From contig NC_134115.1 of NCBI RefSeq assembly GCF_040939455.1, positions 23,134,727 to 23,198,726 of the forward strand: 64,000 nucleotides of DNA, written 5' to 3'. Positions 36,266-46,175 of this stretch are shown here, one piece after another (the stretch's first letter is position 1; every line of letters starts with the position of its first letter). Source of the stretch: Microcebus murinus (Eukaryota > Chordata > Mammalia > Primates > Cheirogaleidae). The notes beneath the pieces are model-generated. The model did no database searches. It saw only the letters and a program-made list of their open reading frames with translations, and was not told where the DNA came from. A program made the position numbers and the translations under genes.

Positions 36266-36579
36266 CAACAGTCTTCCTTAAAATCCTCTGACTGGGTGGG
36301 TAGTTGGGGGTAGGTACCTCTCAGCTTTCTCCAAGCTCCAGCCTCGCCAGGTATTTAGTGCCCTGTAAACAGTTCAGCAGAATCCTGACTGCTGAGAGAG
36401 AAGTGGCTCTACCATCCCCATGGAGCCACCCAGTTGTGTCTGTGCTGGGGTCAAAGACCTTGTTGCCCAGAGGAGCTGGAGTAAGTTGGCTGTTTGCAGA
36501 GCCGCAGGAATGTTGCCAGAGGCATCAACATTTGTAAGGCCATGACTCAGCCCTTACAGAGTTCTCGAGCATCTCCCCT
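36266..36579. other. Unassigned sequence
   Basis: No gene or repeat recognised. Confidence 0.5.
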
Positions 36580-37130
36580 GCATTTAATAAATATGTTTTG
36601 GCAGCTTACTCTGTGTCAGCACTGAGGCCTGCTCAAGGGACATATAAAGGATAGATGTGGATCCTGCCCTCAAGTATGAAAATAATAGCTGACATTTGTT
36701 GAGCACTTAATATGGGCCAGAGATCCTCCTTGTGTTGTATGTACATTAACTCAGTTAAAATTATTTTAGTCCTCACACGTCCCGTGATCAGCGTACGCAG
36801 TGGTCCCATTTTACAGATGAGGACACTGAGGCGCAGATGAGTATAACTTTGCCACAGTCTAATGGAACAGAGACAAGTAGACAAGCCTTGCCCATGGGGT
36901 AGGTTATGTGCTGGGCCTGAGGGACAGCAGGATGACATAGGGATCACAGCAGGGCTCTCAGTCCAGCCTTGGGGGTTGGGAAAGGCTTCCTGGGGGAGCA
37001 CAGAATGGATTGGAATTAGCCAGTGAAGAGGTGAGGCATGAGGGACATCATGTATGAAGGGGAAGACTAGGGACTTTCAGGTTCTGGAAAAGGTCAGTGT
37101 GCCTGAAGCATAGAAAGAGCAAAAACTGAA
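36580..37130 (-). mobile_element. LINE L2, minus strand, split by a MIR
   Basis: The left part (36580-36676) ends 'ggatcctgccctcaag', the antisense L2 3' region. The L2 order resumes at about 36880 ('gggaaaggcttcctggggga', 'tgcctgaagcatagaaagag'). The bases between are a MIR in minus orientation. Hence an L2 copy was later hit by a MIR. Confidence 0.6.
36680..36860 (-). mobile_element. MIR SINE, minus strand, nested in L2
   Basis: 'tgttgagcacttaatatggg', 'cattaactcagttaaaatt', 'cccattttacagatgaggac', 'actgaggcgcagatgag' are the antisense MIR order. Confidence 0.8.
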
Positions 37131-38530
37131 GCCAGAGTGACAAACCTTTTTTGTCATGTGGCTCATTGCCAGGGCCAGAAATCCTCTCCAAATGATCAGA
37201 ACCAGAGGCTCCTCAAAGTCGTGAATGTGTAGCAAATCAAAAGTAGGGAAGCACGATTAGTGTCATATCTTTGCACAATATTATTTTTTAAAGGGTGGCA
37301 TATTTTTTCTCCCTTTGACTCAAGTTAATTCTGGGGTATCTAGTTTTTTCCTCCAGCTATGGTGGTGAGAGGTACTGGGTGAAATAATATTCTTGTCTTC
37401 CAAAACATCATTCACATCAAGCTTCTCATGACATACTGGCCCACCAGCCTCACTTGGGTAGGCACACCAAGGAGTACTCACCTCTGTGCATACTCTCATT
37501 CCCCCAGTAAGATCTTATTACAAGATCATATATCTATATTTCTCTTCTAAAGACATGGAATGATTCACAAAAGCACCATCATTAAAAGTCCAGAGTAAAA
37601 AATGTCACGTCTTGATCTTTATAATCCAAGTACTACGAGGCACTTGAAGTCTAGTATTGGGTGGTAATAATCACAGGAAAATCACTATAGCATCAGGGGT
37701 TAAACCATCTTCCCAGGCTCAGTTGTGTCCCCAGCCCCATCCTTCCCATGTACTCACATCCCCAGCTTGGAGAAGTTCTTGATTATCCTTGAGAAAGCCC
37801 AGGTGGGTTTCTATCACTTCCCCACACTTGGTGGTCAGTGGTTACAATAGGTTAAGCTCTGATTTTTCACCCCAAGGAAGGACTAAAATATGAGAGAATA
37901 GGAAAGATGAAATCTACTTGGAGGTCCCAGTGGGACATCTCAAACCCTTCATCTCTGGTCACCTTGTTCCAAGTATATATACACTTTCATAACCTCCTAG
38001 ATTTGAGGTCCAATGGGACCTCAAATAGCTGGCTGTATGCAAGAGAATAAATGAAGATAGCAGATACTGAAAACCTAGTGTTTTTGCAAGTTGAACTTTA
38101 AAGATCCTGTTACTGGGGAAGCACACAACGCAAATGGAGGCTGAATTAGGGTTAACAAATAAAATAAAATATTTTTAAGTTCTTGTCTATTTCTTTAATC
38201 CCTCAAAACTGTAATTCAGTAAAATCAAGTCATTAAGTCAAGTGGGTGGGTTTCAGAGTAGGCACTTGCTCGCTTTCCAAAACCCCCACATGATGCCCCT
38301 CATATTCTCACCCAGGAAGTATCATTTCAGTGCCCATCTTGCACCAGTCAGTGTCCTAGGAGCTGCAAGATAATCACAGCCCTGCCCTCTGCCACACAGG
38401 TGACCTCAACCATCTCAGGCAGTCACTAAAACCAGCCCCAAAGGGAGCCTGTGCAGAAGCCACAGACACCTGAATCTAGCCGGTGGGACTTCTTCCTCCT
38501 CCCCTCCCTCGCCTGCTAGAAGAGGTTGTT
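37131..38530. other. Unassigned sequence
   Basis: No gene recognised. It holds two related hairpins (37921-37945 and 38001-38026). A weak antisense L2 patch lies at 38320-38400. Confidence 0.45.
38001..38026. repeat. 11-bp perfect inverted repeat
   Basis: atttgaggtcc (38001-38011), loop aatg, ggacctcaaat (38016-38026). A related, imperfect form begins at 37921. Confidence 0.95.
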
Positions 38531-38547
38531 AAAAATTGGAAACTTCA
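38531..38547. repeat. Target-site duplication, left copy (Alu)
   Basis: aaaaattggaaacttca stands before the Alu and aaaaagttggaaacttta follows its tail (about 38873-38890). The copies differ by two substitutions, so the insertion is not very recent. Confidence 0.8.
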
Positions 38548-38877
38548 GGCCGGGTGCAGTGGCTCACTCCTGTAATCCTAGCATACTGGGAGGTCAAGGT
38601 GGGAGGATTGCTCAAGGTCAAGAGTTCGAAACCAGCATGAGCAAGAGGGAGACCCCGTCTCTACTAAAAATAGAAAGAAATTAATTGGCCAACTAAAAAT
38701 ATATAGAAAAAAATAGCTGGGCATAGTGGCACGTGCCTGTAGTCCCAACTAGTTGGGAGGCTGAAGCAGAAGGATCGCTTGAGCCCAGGAGTTTGAGGTT
38801 GCTGTGAGCTAGGCTGACGCCACAGCACTCTAGCTGGGGAAACAGAGTGAGACTTTGTCTCAAAAAAAAAAAAAAAA
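38548..38877 (+). mobile_element. Lemur-type Alu SINE, full length
   Basis: It starts 'ggccgggtgcagtggctcac' and ends 'gagactttgtctc' plus an A-tail of about 16. Between the two monomers is a linker in which the A-rich stretch occurs twice: 'actaaaaatagaaagaaatt', 'ttggccaactaaaaat', then 'atatagaaaaaaatagctgg'. The right arm carries 'gctgtgagctaggctgacgc'. Both traits are typical of Alus in lemurs. The internal promoter boxes sit in the left arm. Flanking duplications fix the ends. Confidence 0.95.
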
Positions 38878-38889
38878 GTTGGAAACTTT

Positions 38890-40076
38890 AGAAGAAGAAA
38901 ATGGTTAAGAAGTGCTGAGTCTGAGATATTTCATTGGGTGATTTACCTGCATTCCCAGGTGATTTCCCCCATCCCACTTCCCCCCTCCCCAGTTCCTTGC
39001 ATTTGGATTTTCTCAGCCCCAAACTTGCTAAAAGTTATTTCTTCAAACTTCTTTCTATAAGATTTGAAAACAGTTGGCTTCAAGAGCCCCCCTCATGATT
39101 GAATAATGCCTACAGCTATGGTCTCCTAAGGATTTTACTTCAAACTGTTCTAAAAAATGTCCTAGTGGGACTATTTTCTCTCCAATAACTGCCTTTGTAA
39201 AACAGAACACATGATGCTCTATCATTTTCTAAACACATAAGCAAGATCTTTGGAGGCCTGCAGCTCCTCTGAGCCTCCAATCTCTCTGTTTTCCTACCTG
39301 GTGAGTATTTCTGATAATAAAAAAATTCAGGCCTTAGTGTTTTTTAACCACAAGGACAAACTTCCCTGTAATTCATACCTTCTGCGTCTATGATCACGTC
39401 AAAAATGGCTGAGGCAGACAAAGCTCTTCAGACTCCAATCTCAGAGGTGGTGCGGGAGGAATGGGATTCCTTTCTCCTTTCATAACCTCTAGACAACTGG
39501 ACTCTGCCAGTGGAATTCCTGTTAGCTATTCCCAGAGTTTGACCTCAGCCTGTTACAGAAACAATGTTTTCCATGAGGAACTAACTCTTGGTTAAGAAAT
39601 TTCCTCTCGCCCTAAGGGTGCAACAAAACAGCGGTTTATAAACCCTCAGCCTCAATTCAAATAGTCTAGGCTGGGCCATCCAAGCTGGCAAGAGCTATAA
39701 TTTCCTGGTAGCGTTGCATGCTGTGCACTCAGTTGTCATTTTATAGCTCGGAGATTTTTTTTTAAATAAAAAATTGTGCTTGGGTGAGAAGATGGTACAT
39801 CCTTTTTGGAGCATAGAGACAAGTTGTAGGGAAGAGAGATCTCTCAGGCAGAGGGAAGGTATATGTGCGAGGAGGTTCTCTCTGTAAGAGGAAGGAGGAA
39901 GATTTGCCAGCTTTTCAATAAAGAACTTCAAAATAGGCCTCTGGTTATTTTCTTGTTCACTCCCTCTCTGTGTCATTTTCTCCTGATAAGCCGAATTGTT
40001 GGGTGAAAATGACTGCTTCATCCTGAAGAAAGAGCCAAGGGAGTTATCTAATGCTGGGCTGTTTTCAGTAGCAGCT
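38890..40076. other. Unassigned, probably unique sequence
   Basis: No gene recognised. A donor-like ctggtgagtattt stands at 39299. The minus-strand open frame at 39695-40021 (108 codons) has no domain and starts within low-information sequence. Confidence 0.45.
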
Positions 40077-40133
40077 GGGAAGAGAGGAAGGGAGGGAGGG
40101 AAGGAAGGAGGGAAAAGGGAAGAAAAAGAAAAA
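40077..40133. repeat. Homopurine GGAA-type tract (57 bp)
   Basis: 57 consecutive A/G bases made of ggga, ggaa and gaaa units with no pyrimidine. Such tracts can form triplex DNA; that is inference. Confidence 0.95.
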
Positions 40134-40204
40134 TCAAGCTACAAGTACCTGAATATGGATGTATACTTATAAATAAAATTTTCTGGTTCTGTGCCTAAAG
40201 ACCA

Positions 40205-40440
40205 CGATCATTTAGTAAATCAGTATTCACCGGAGAGCCGTGTATTAAATTATGAAATAAGAGGGCGCCCATCCATTCAAGAGGATTTTCATTAAGAAGC
40301 ATTCTATAACCACACAATGTAATATCCTGATGAATCCGCGGTAAATAAATAACAGGTACTATTTTCAGAAGTAATCACTGTGTCTCTTCCTTTCTGGTTT
40401 AGCGTTTGCAGCGAAACTGAGTATCCGTCGTGTTCTTCCA
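40205..40440. other. CpG-retaining block, possible conserved noncoding element
   Basis: I count 10 CpG dinucleotides in about 235 bp, including a ccgcgg at 40336-40341, in surroundings where CpG is rare. It contains no repeat I know and no open frame of note. Retained CpGs can mean unmethylated germline DNA or selection. A plus-strand frame at 40380-40607 follows, with several cysteines but no recognised fold. Confidence 0.4.
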
Positions 40441-41269
40441 CATGCATTGCCAACTACAACTCAGACAGGCTTCCTTACTGCTACCTTCACCTTGCTTCTG
40501 AAACATGTGGCCGCCTCATCACCACTCCAGACCTGTTTTTACAGGATGCCAGTCATGCTAAGGCTTCAGTGCTGACCTGCCCATTGGCCGGCCCTGCTGC
40601 GGTGTGAGCCCCGATATTAGCATCTGTGGCTCCTCCGTGTTCATCATTGTATAGATGGGATGTCACACTCATCTAGGTCATCCTGGCGGCTCCCCAGTCT
40701 CCAGCCCTTATGGCTGTGAGCTCACTTAGGGCCAACATTTAACAGTTGCTGTTTTTTTCCCTCTGGTTTTGCTATAGTGAATCACCCATAAAAATTTGTT
40801 CCTGGGAAAGTCAACCCTAGTTCACAACTTACTGCTTATTTTACTTTACAGTGGACACTGTTTCCCCGGAAAGTGTCCACATAGGCAAAATGTAGGGCTA
40901 TGGGATGTGGAAGGCACTTTACCCGGCAACTATTAGGTCAGGAAAAGGAAAGTTTCTTTTTCAACAAAATTGAAATGCATGCTGAAGTAGGAGAAACGGG
41001 TTGGGAGGGGGCCACTGGGCTGATCTTGTCTTCGTTTTCGTGTCCTTTTTAAATGTAGAAACACTTGAGAGAAAAAAGGATTGATCAATAATCATGACAG
41101 TAATTCATTCATTTAAAGCTGAAAATTTTTCCCAAGAAAGAAAAATTATTTGAAAGCGGTCCACAATGTTCTATTCAAACAGCCCTTGTTTCATCAACCC
41201 AATAAAGATGCTAGACTGTTCCTTTTTGCTTCTCCCTTCCCTGGTAAGGGTGGGTAGCCCTTACAATGC
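40441..41269. other. Unassigned, probably unique sequence
   Basis: A 9-bp inverted repeat lies at 40851-40880 (gtggacact, 12-base loop, agtgtccac). 41040-41220 is AT-rich with ATCAATAATCATG-like words, possibly regulatory. No gene seen. Confidence 0.45.
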
Positions 41270-41286
41270 AAAAAAAAAAAAAAAAA
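41270..41286. repeat. Poly-A run (17 A)
   Basis: 17 consecutive A with no retrotransposon body in front of it that I can recognise. Confidence 0.95.
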
Positions 41287-41358
41287 GCATTTTGTAAAAG
41301 CAGGCTTGAATGATTTTTTTTTCCTTCTTTGTTACTTGTGTGGGCTTTTTACCCTCAG

Positions 41359-41552
41359 GATCTTTTAATTCAATACAACTCATTTAAAATAGATGAGAAT
41401 GTTCTATCACCCAATCTGAATGCCTTTGGGAACAGAAGGAAGCTGTCATAATTACAAACTGTATGGCGAATACTGGAAATGGTCACGCAGTCTTTGCACA
41501 GCTCGCTCTGGTTGGGATGAGGGGTTGTAAAGACCGAGCACCCACAGCCCAG
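41359..41552 (+). other. Exon-like block with strong splice signals (unproven)
   Basis: A long pyrimidine-rich run (41313-41356) ends in ctcag at 41358. 194 bp later comes cag followed by gtgagtaatg at 41553, a near-perfect donor. In between, the frame that begins at the first base is closed by a stop after 30 codons. The minus strand is open for 77 codons (41370-41603) with seven cysteines, also unrecognised. It could be an exon of a noncoding RNA, an untranslated exon, or a chance pairing. Confidence 0.3.
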
Positions 41553-42034
41553 GTGAGTAATGCAGATGTCGCAGGTACTCCACAGGGCAAAAAGGGATGC
41601 CAAGCCCCATCAGGCCTGGTGGCTACTATGGAACCACAGTCAGACCTTGTAAGTTGAATCAGTGCAGTGAAATCCAACTGCTCTCATTTAAGAATCTTCC
41701 CTGTTGAGACAGGGCACTGCTTCTCATTTGTGGTCTCCTTGTTGCTGGTGCTCCGTGTCTACTAACCTACTACTCCGCTAAGGTCTGACCCTGTCTGGCA
41801 CTCTCAGCTTTCCCAATTATTTTTATCTGGATTCCTCCAATGTGTTCAGAGCACACAAATATCCTACTCCTGTGCTATTTGCCAGATCTTTGATATACGA
41901 CCTTGCTCCTAAGGAATTAGGTCTCCTAGCGTTCAACAACTTGCCTGGTTTTATCTCATTACTTGGTTCTGTGTTGTATGTGATCTGAGTCCGAGCCACT
42001 CATTTTGATCTTGACCCCAAGATACACACACACA
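41553..42034. other. Unassigned sequence
   Basis: No gene or repeat recognised. A short (AC)n lies at 42023-42035. Confidence 0.5.
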
Positions 42035-42600
42035 CGAATTGTTTGACTACCTACTACTCACCAGTTATTAGAAATTCAGTGGTGGATACAACAAATCTGT
42101 TTCCTACCTTTACAGACCTTACTCTTCAGTGATTAGACAGACATGTATCATATGCCCCCATACACATATAGTTACAAATTATTATATGTACCATGAAAAG
42201 AACAAAGTGCTCTGAAATAGACTAACAGGAAAGGCCTTTCCAAGACAGTGTCATTAAACTCAAACCTGAAAGAGTCAAATGGACAAAGAGCTTTCAAGGC
42301 AAGAAAAAACAACATGGCCAAAGGTCTGCTGGTGAGAAAGAGCTTGGCAAATGCAAGAAAATTAAAGCAAGTTAATGTGGAAAGCAGTGACCAAGGGGAA
42401 AGTAGAATGAGGTTGTAGGATTAGGCAGGAGCAAGAAAACAGAAGGCCTTCCCTATCAGGATAAGAATTTAGTATTCTGGTCTAAGGTTGGGGAAGCCAC
42501 TATAGGATTTTAAATAGCAGAATGACAGTGGACCCACTTATATTGTCCAAAGGTCAAGGGAAAGATTGGAAGTGAAGAGAGCAGTAAGACAACATTGTCA
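42035..42600 (-). mobile_element. LINE L2, minus strand
   Basis: Antisense L2 order: 'gtggatacaacaaatctgtt', 'accttactcttcagtgatta', 'gaaaggcctttccaagac', 'ctcaaacctgaaagagtc', 'catggccaaaggtctgctgg', 'gggaagccactataggattt', 'agcagaatgacagtgg'. It is diverged but continuous over more than 500 bp. Confidence 0.8.
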
Positions 42601-44689
42601 CTAACCATGAGACTGCTAACTTTGACCCTCTGGGTATCCGTAGAGTTTAGCCTGCTCCCAGCTGAGTCCTCAATCCTGGACCACAGCCTCGAACTGGTTC
42701 TTCTCATCCTGGCTGTGTGTCTTCTCCTGCTACTCTCAGATGTTTGTGGAGCCCAAACCTCACTGTGGCTTGTCCTCATTCAAAAGAAAAAGCCAGCCCA
42801 GAAAAAAGATCAAGGCAACCAAATGTCACATTTTGAAGGAATTCTCTTTATTTCCAACAATTTGTTCTTCTGCCACAAGAAAGACTTTAGGGATCAGTCA
42901 TTTGCCCTTTTTCAATCCCCTCCCTCATCACGACTATAGAGTCAGGAGCCAGCACTGAACCAAGAATTAGAAGAGCAAATCTCTGGTCTTATTTCAGATG
43001 TTGCCCTGATTGTAGAGGTGACAGAAATGTAAATGGGAAGTAGGGTGGACAGTATCAAAACTGATCATGAAAAAAGTAGTAAGATTGACTTTTGACAAAA
43101 TTTAGAAGCAAAATATTTCTGATTCTGGCACTATGTTGCAGGATAGAAACTTGAACCTCTGAGAGGTCAAATCCAAGAGGATAAATCCTTAAATAGAGCA
43201 GAAAAACCAAATGACCTGAACGTCACACTTACAGAAGATAATCCCAGCTACAATCTCTCTCACAAATATTACTGAATCCTTACAGATACCAAGAGGTCCT
43301 TGGGTCGGAGGTAGTGAGAAGGAAACATTTATTTATTACCATCCTGGGTTTATAGAGGAGAAATTTAGTGGAAATCCTTTTCCACAGTCAGGAAATTGAA
43401 TAGTGTTGAAATCAGAGTCAGAACACAAGGGTTTTTGACTAGAGGCCAGAGTCGTCTAGCAAGAATCCCCAGAGCCCCTGGGTAGTAAATATTGGTAGAA
43501 GCCCACAGTGAAGGTAGCTGAATTGTGTGGACAGCATTTTACTGACTATATATCCCTTCCGTGTGCTTGGGGAAAGGCGAGGGGCTAACTAATAAAATAC
43601 GTGTGCGTGTGCACATGTGCACATACATGTTTCCTTTATCTGAAAGAAGGGCAATGATATGCTCCAAAGTACAGAAAAGATAATATTTCTAAGTGACATC
43701 TCCTTCAAAATGCTGTGTATTGTCACCTTAGAAACAGACAGATCCAATTTTTTTTCATGCTGAAAAGCATTGGTTTAATTCATCCTATAACTTGTGTTAT
43801 AAAACCAGTTGACTATCTGGTTAGACAGAAGCAGTGTGAATTGCCTACTCATGGTCAGCTCCCCCTTTTGTTAGCACTTTGGACAAAGTTAAACCCAAAG
43901 GAGGAAAGAGACATTTCATCTTTTTAAGTTACCAACTCTTCTGTTTAATTCTTGTGTGACATATCATGTATTGATTTCAAATCTCAGTTCTTCTTGACTC
44001 TGGCAGGAAATTGGAAGGAAAAAAAAATTGAGGTTTCTCTGGATTCCATGTTCAGCTCTGATACCGGGAAAGAATCATAAAATAAAAGCACGTTGTTACC
44101 ACCCCAAACCTAGGAGAAGCAAGAAAGAGACAGGAAAGGCCAAGACAGAGCCGGCAGCACAGCTTGAGCTGGATGCATGGCCTTGGTCTGAGAGTCAAGG
44201 GCATTTACTCAGAACCAAAATGGATTGCTTACAAGACAGAATGTGGAACCCAGAAAAATTTCCAGTTCATCCTGGACAAGGACTTCATGCCTCAGCTTTA
44301 TCATTTTCTTGTGATGTGGTGGCTTCTCATTAGTCAGGCATGCCCACTGTAGCCATAAAAGATACCTTGTAGTACAAGTAAGAATAGTGTTTGATTCATC
44401 TGCAACCCAGAAAATTCAGAATAGTGTGTCTAAAAAGTTACAGGGAATGCACCATTTAGTAGTTGAAATTTCTTCTGTAGAGGTAATCATTTTGTCCCTT
44501 TATTCTTGATCTAAATGACTCTGATATCACACCAAACAGAAACGCTAACTCATGAAACATGTCCAGAGTTCACTAAATGTTTCCTTTGAAAGAACTGTCT
44601 CCAGTAAAAAAACAAAAGTGTGTCCCAGTTAAATAGAGCTCACATTTCTTTTCCCAAAGTCAGCATGGCAAAGATACGAATTGGAAACA
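42601..44689. other. Unassigned sequence
   Basis: No gene recognised. The plus-strand open frame at 42595-42939 has a leucine-rich start that could look like a signal peptide, but it begins in the L2 edge and matches no family. 43597-43630 is an alternating purine-pyrimidine tract. 43330-43440 weakly resembles antisense MIR. Confidence 0.45.
43597..43630. repeat. Alternating purine-pyrimidine tract (34 bp)
   Basis: Strict R-Y alternation across 34 bases, mostly gtgc/acat, including the palindrome gtgcacatgtgcac. Z-DNA-forming potential is inferred. Confidence 0.9.
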
Positions 44690-44942
44690 GCACTAATATG
44701 GCCCTTGGTCCTAGCTCTGGTGTTAAATAGCTGTGCAACCTTGGGCATGTCACTGAACCTCTGTGAGTCTCAATCTCATCACTTACAAGAGGGGGAATGC
44801 AGTCAGAAGATCAAGCAATGGGATTCTAACGAGGGCTCTATTACTTAAGTGAGTAAAAACACAGAAAGCCCTTGCACGAAATAAGTGCCTGACACCCAGT
44901 AAGTGCTCATTAAATGTCAATACTCTTATTGTTGTTACTCTT
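44690..44942 (+). mobile_element. MIR SINE, near complete
   Basis: 'agctgtgcaaccttgggcat', 'cactgaacctctgtgagtct', 'caatctcatcacttacaag', 'agtaagtgctcattaaatgt' give the full MIR order in sense. Confidence 0.88.
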
Positions 44943-44944
44943 AT

Positions 44945-45110
44945 TAGTGTCACCACATGTATAACTGAAACTCTCTTGACTCCTAGTTTTGCTTATTTAT
45001 AAATTGAGTTAAGCAGCTATTATATATATTAAGTGAGATGACATTTGTGAAAGGGCAAGGTACAGTGCCAGGCAGAGAGAGTAGATGACCAATACATGTT
45101 TCTTCCTTCT
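44945..45110 (+). mobile_element. Second MIR SINE fragment
   Basis: 'ctagttttgcttatttataa', 'attaagtgagatgacatttg', 'ggtacagtgccaggcagag' follow the MIR 3' half. It stands directly after the first copy in the same direction. Confidence 0.65.
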
Positions 45111-45359
45111 TGCAAAGTTGTATGAGTTCATGTCTAGAAAGAAGTAAAACAAGAACAACAACAACAAAAAAAAAACTTTCTCTTTTTCATGGCAAGATCT
45201 TTGGGTAAAGAAATAAGGATTATGGTCCCTAGCTCACTGGAAACTTCTGTTTACTCATTTTTAAAAAATCCTTCTTTAAATAAACCACCCCAAATTTAAG
45301 AAGAATCCGAATCATCGTTCTTAGGGAGTGCAATTCAGACCCCTTGTTTAAGCCCCCAC
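45111..45359. other. Unassigned sequence
   Basis: A-rich run (aacaacaacaac and A9) at 45153-45176; nothing else seen. Confidence 0.5.
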
Positions 45360-46175
45360 TTCATGCAACAAAAATTAACCCAGCACCTACAACATGCCAA
45401 ATACCTCTGGTGGGTACTGAGGATGTAGCTGTGGGCAAGAGAGACAGGACTCTGTCATCACGGAGCTTACACTCTAGTGGGAGAAGGTGGACAGTAAGCA
45501 ATAACTGAATAAAGGAGATCATTTCAGATGGTGACAACGGCCCTAGAGGAATGAGGTGATACAATAGAGAGTGACTGCAGTGGACACGCATGGTGTGGGA
45601 TGGCATTGTCGGTGAGAGCTTCAGGTCAGGACCAGTGGACCTGTGACCTCAAGGCTGAGAAGGGAGCCAGCAGGCTATGGAGGAGGAACCAAGGACCTCT
45701 GCAAATTCTGAGATGAGGCCAGAGCTTGTCCCTGTGAGCAAGAGAGAGGAGCAGGAGAGGAAAAGCTTGAAGACGCAAACAGAGGGAACCGTGCAAGGCC
45801 TTGCAGGCACCATAAATTATTTGACTTCGTTTTAAGAGGAATGGAAAGGCACTCAAGGGTTTTAAGTAAGAAGACGACATGATCTGATTTATATGTTTAA
45901 GGACTACTCTGGACGCTGCAATGCAGAATGGATTAGAGCAATGGTTCTCAAGGTGGGATTCCCTGGCCAGCAACATCAGCATCACCTGGAAACTTGTTAG
46001 AAAGGTACATTCTTAGTCTCCATCCCAGGCATCCTGAATCAGAAACTCTGGGAGTAGAGCCCATCAATCTGTGTCTTAACAGCCTTTCCAGGAACATGCG
46101 CACAAATGTATAAGGACCACTGGATTAGGGGGAGATGAGAATGGATGGTGGGAAACCAATTAGGAGTCTCCAGTG
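45360..46175 (-). mobile_element. LINE L2, minus strand, with nested MER5-type element
   Basis: Antisense L2 from its 3' end inward: 'cagcacctacaacatgccaa', 'gaggatgtagctgtgggcaa', 'cggagcttacactctagtgg', 'gcaaggccttgcaggcacca', 'gacatgatctgatttatatg', 'ctctggacgctgcaatgcag'. At 45939 a hAT element interrupts it. The L2 order resumes at 46131 ('aaaccaattaggagtc'). Confidence 0.85.
45939..46122. mobile_element. MER5-type nonautonomous hAT transposon
   Basis: It begins caatggttctcaagg and ends ggaccactg, the MER5A-like terminal inverted repeats. Inner words 'aacatcagcatcacctgg' and 'tcagaaactctgggagtag' match that family's order. Flanking gattagag (45931-45938) and gattaggg (46123-46130) are an 8-bp target duplication with one mismatch. 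It is 184 bp long and has no transposase. Confidence 0.9.

Noticed and set aside
42595..42939. Leucine-rich open frame resembling a signal peptide
   Set aside because: It begins at the edge of an antisense L2, has no recognisable mature domain, and the antisense strand is also open.
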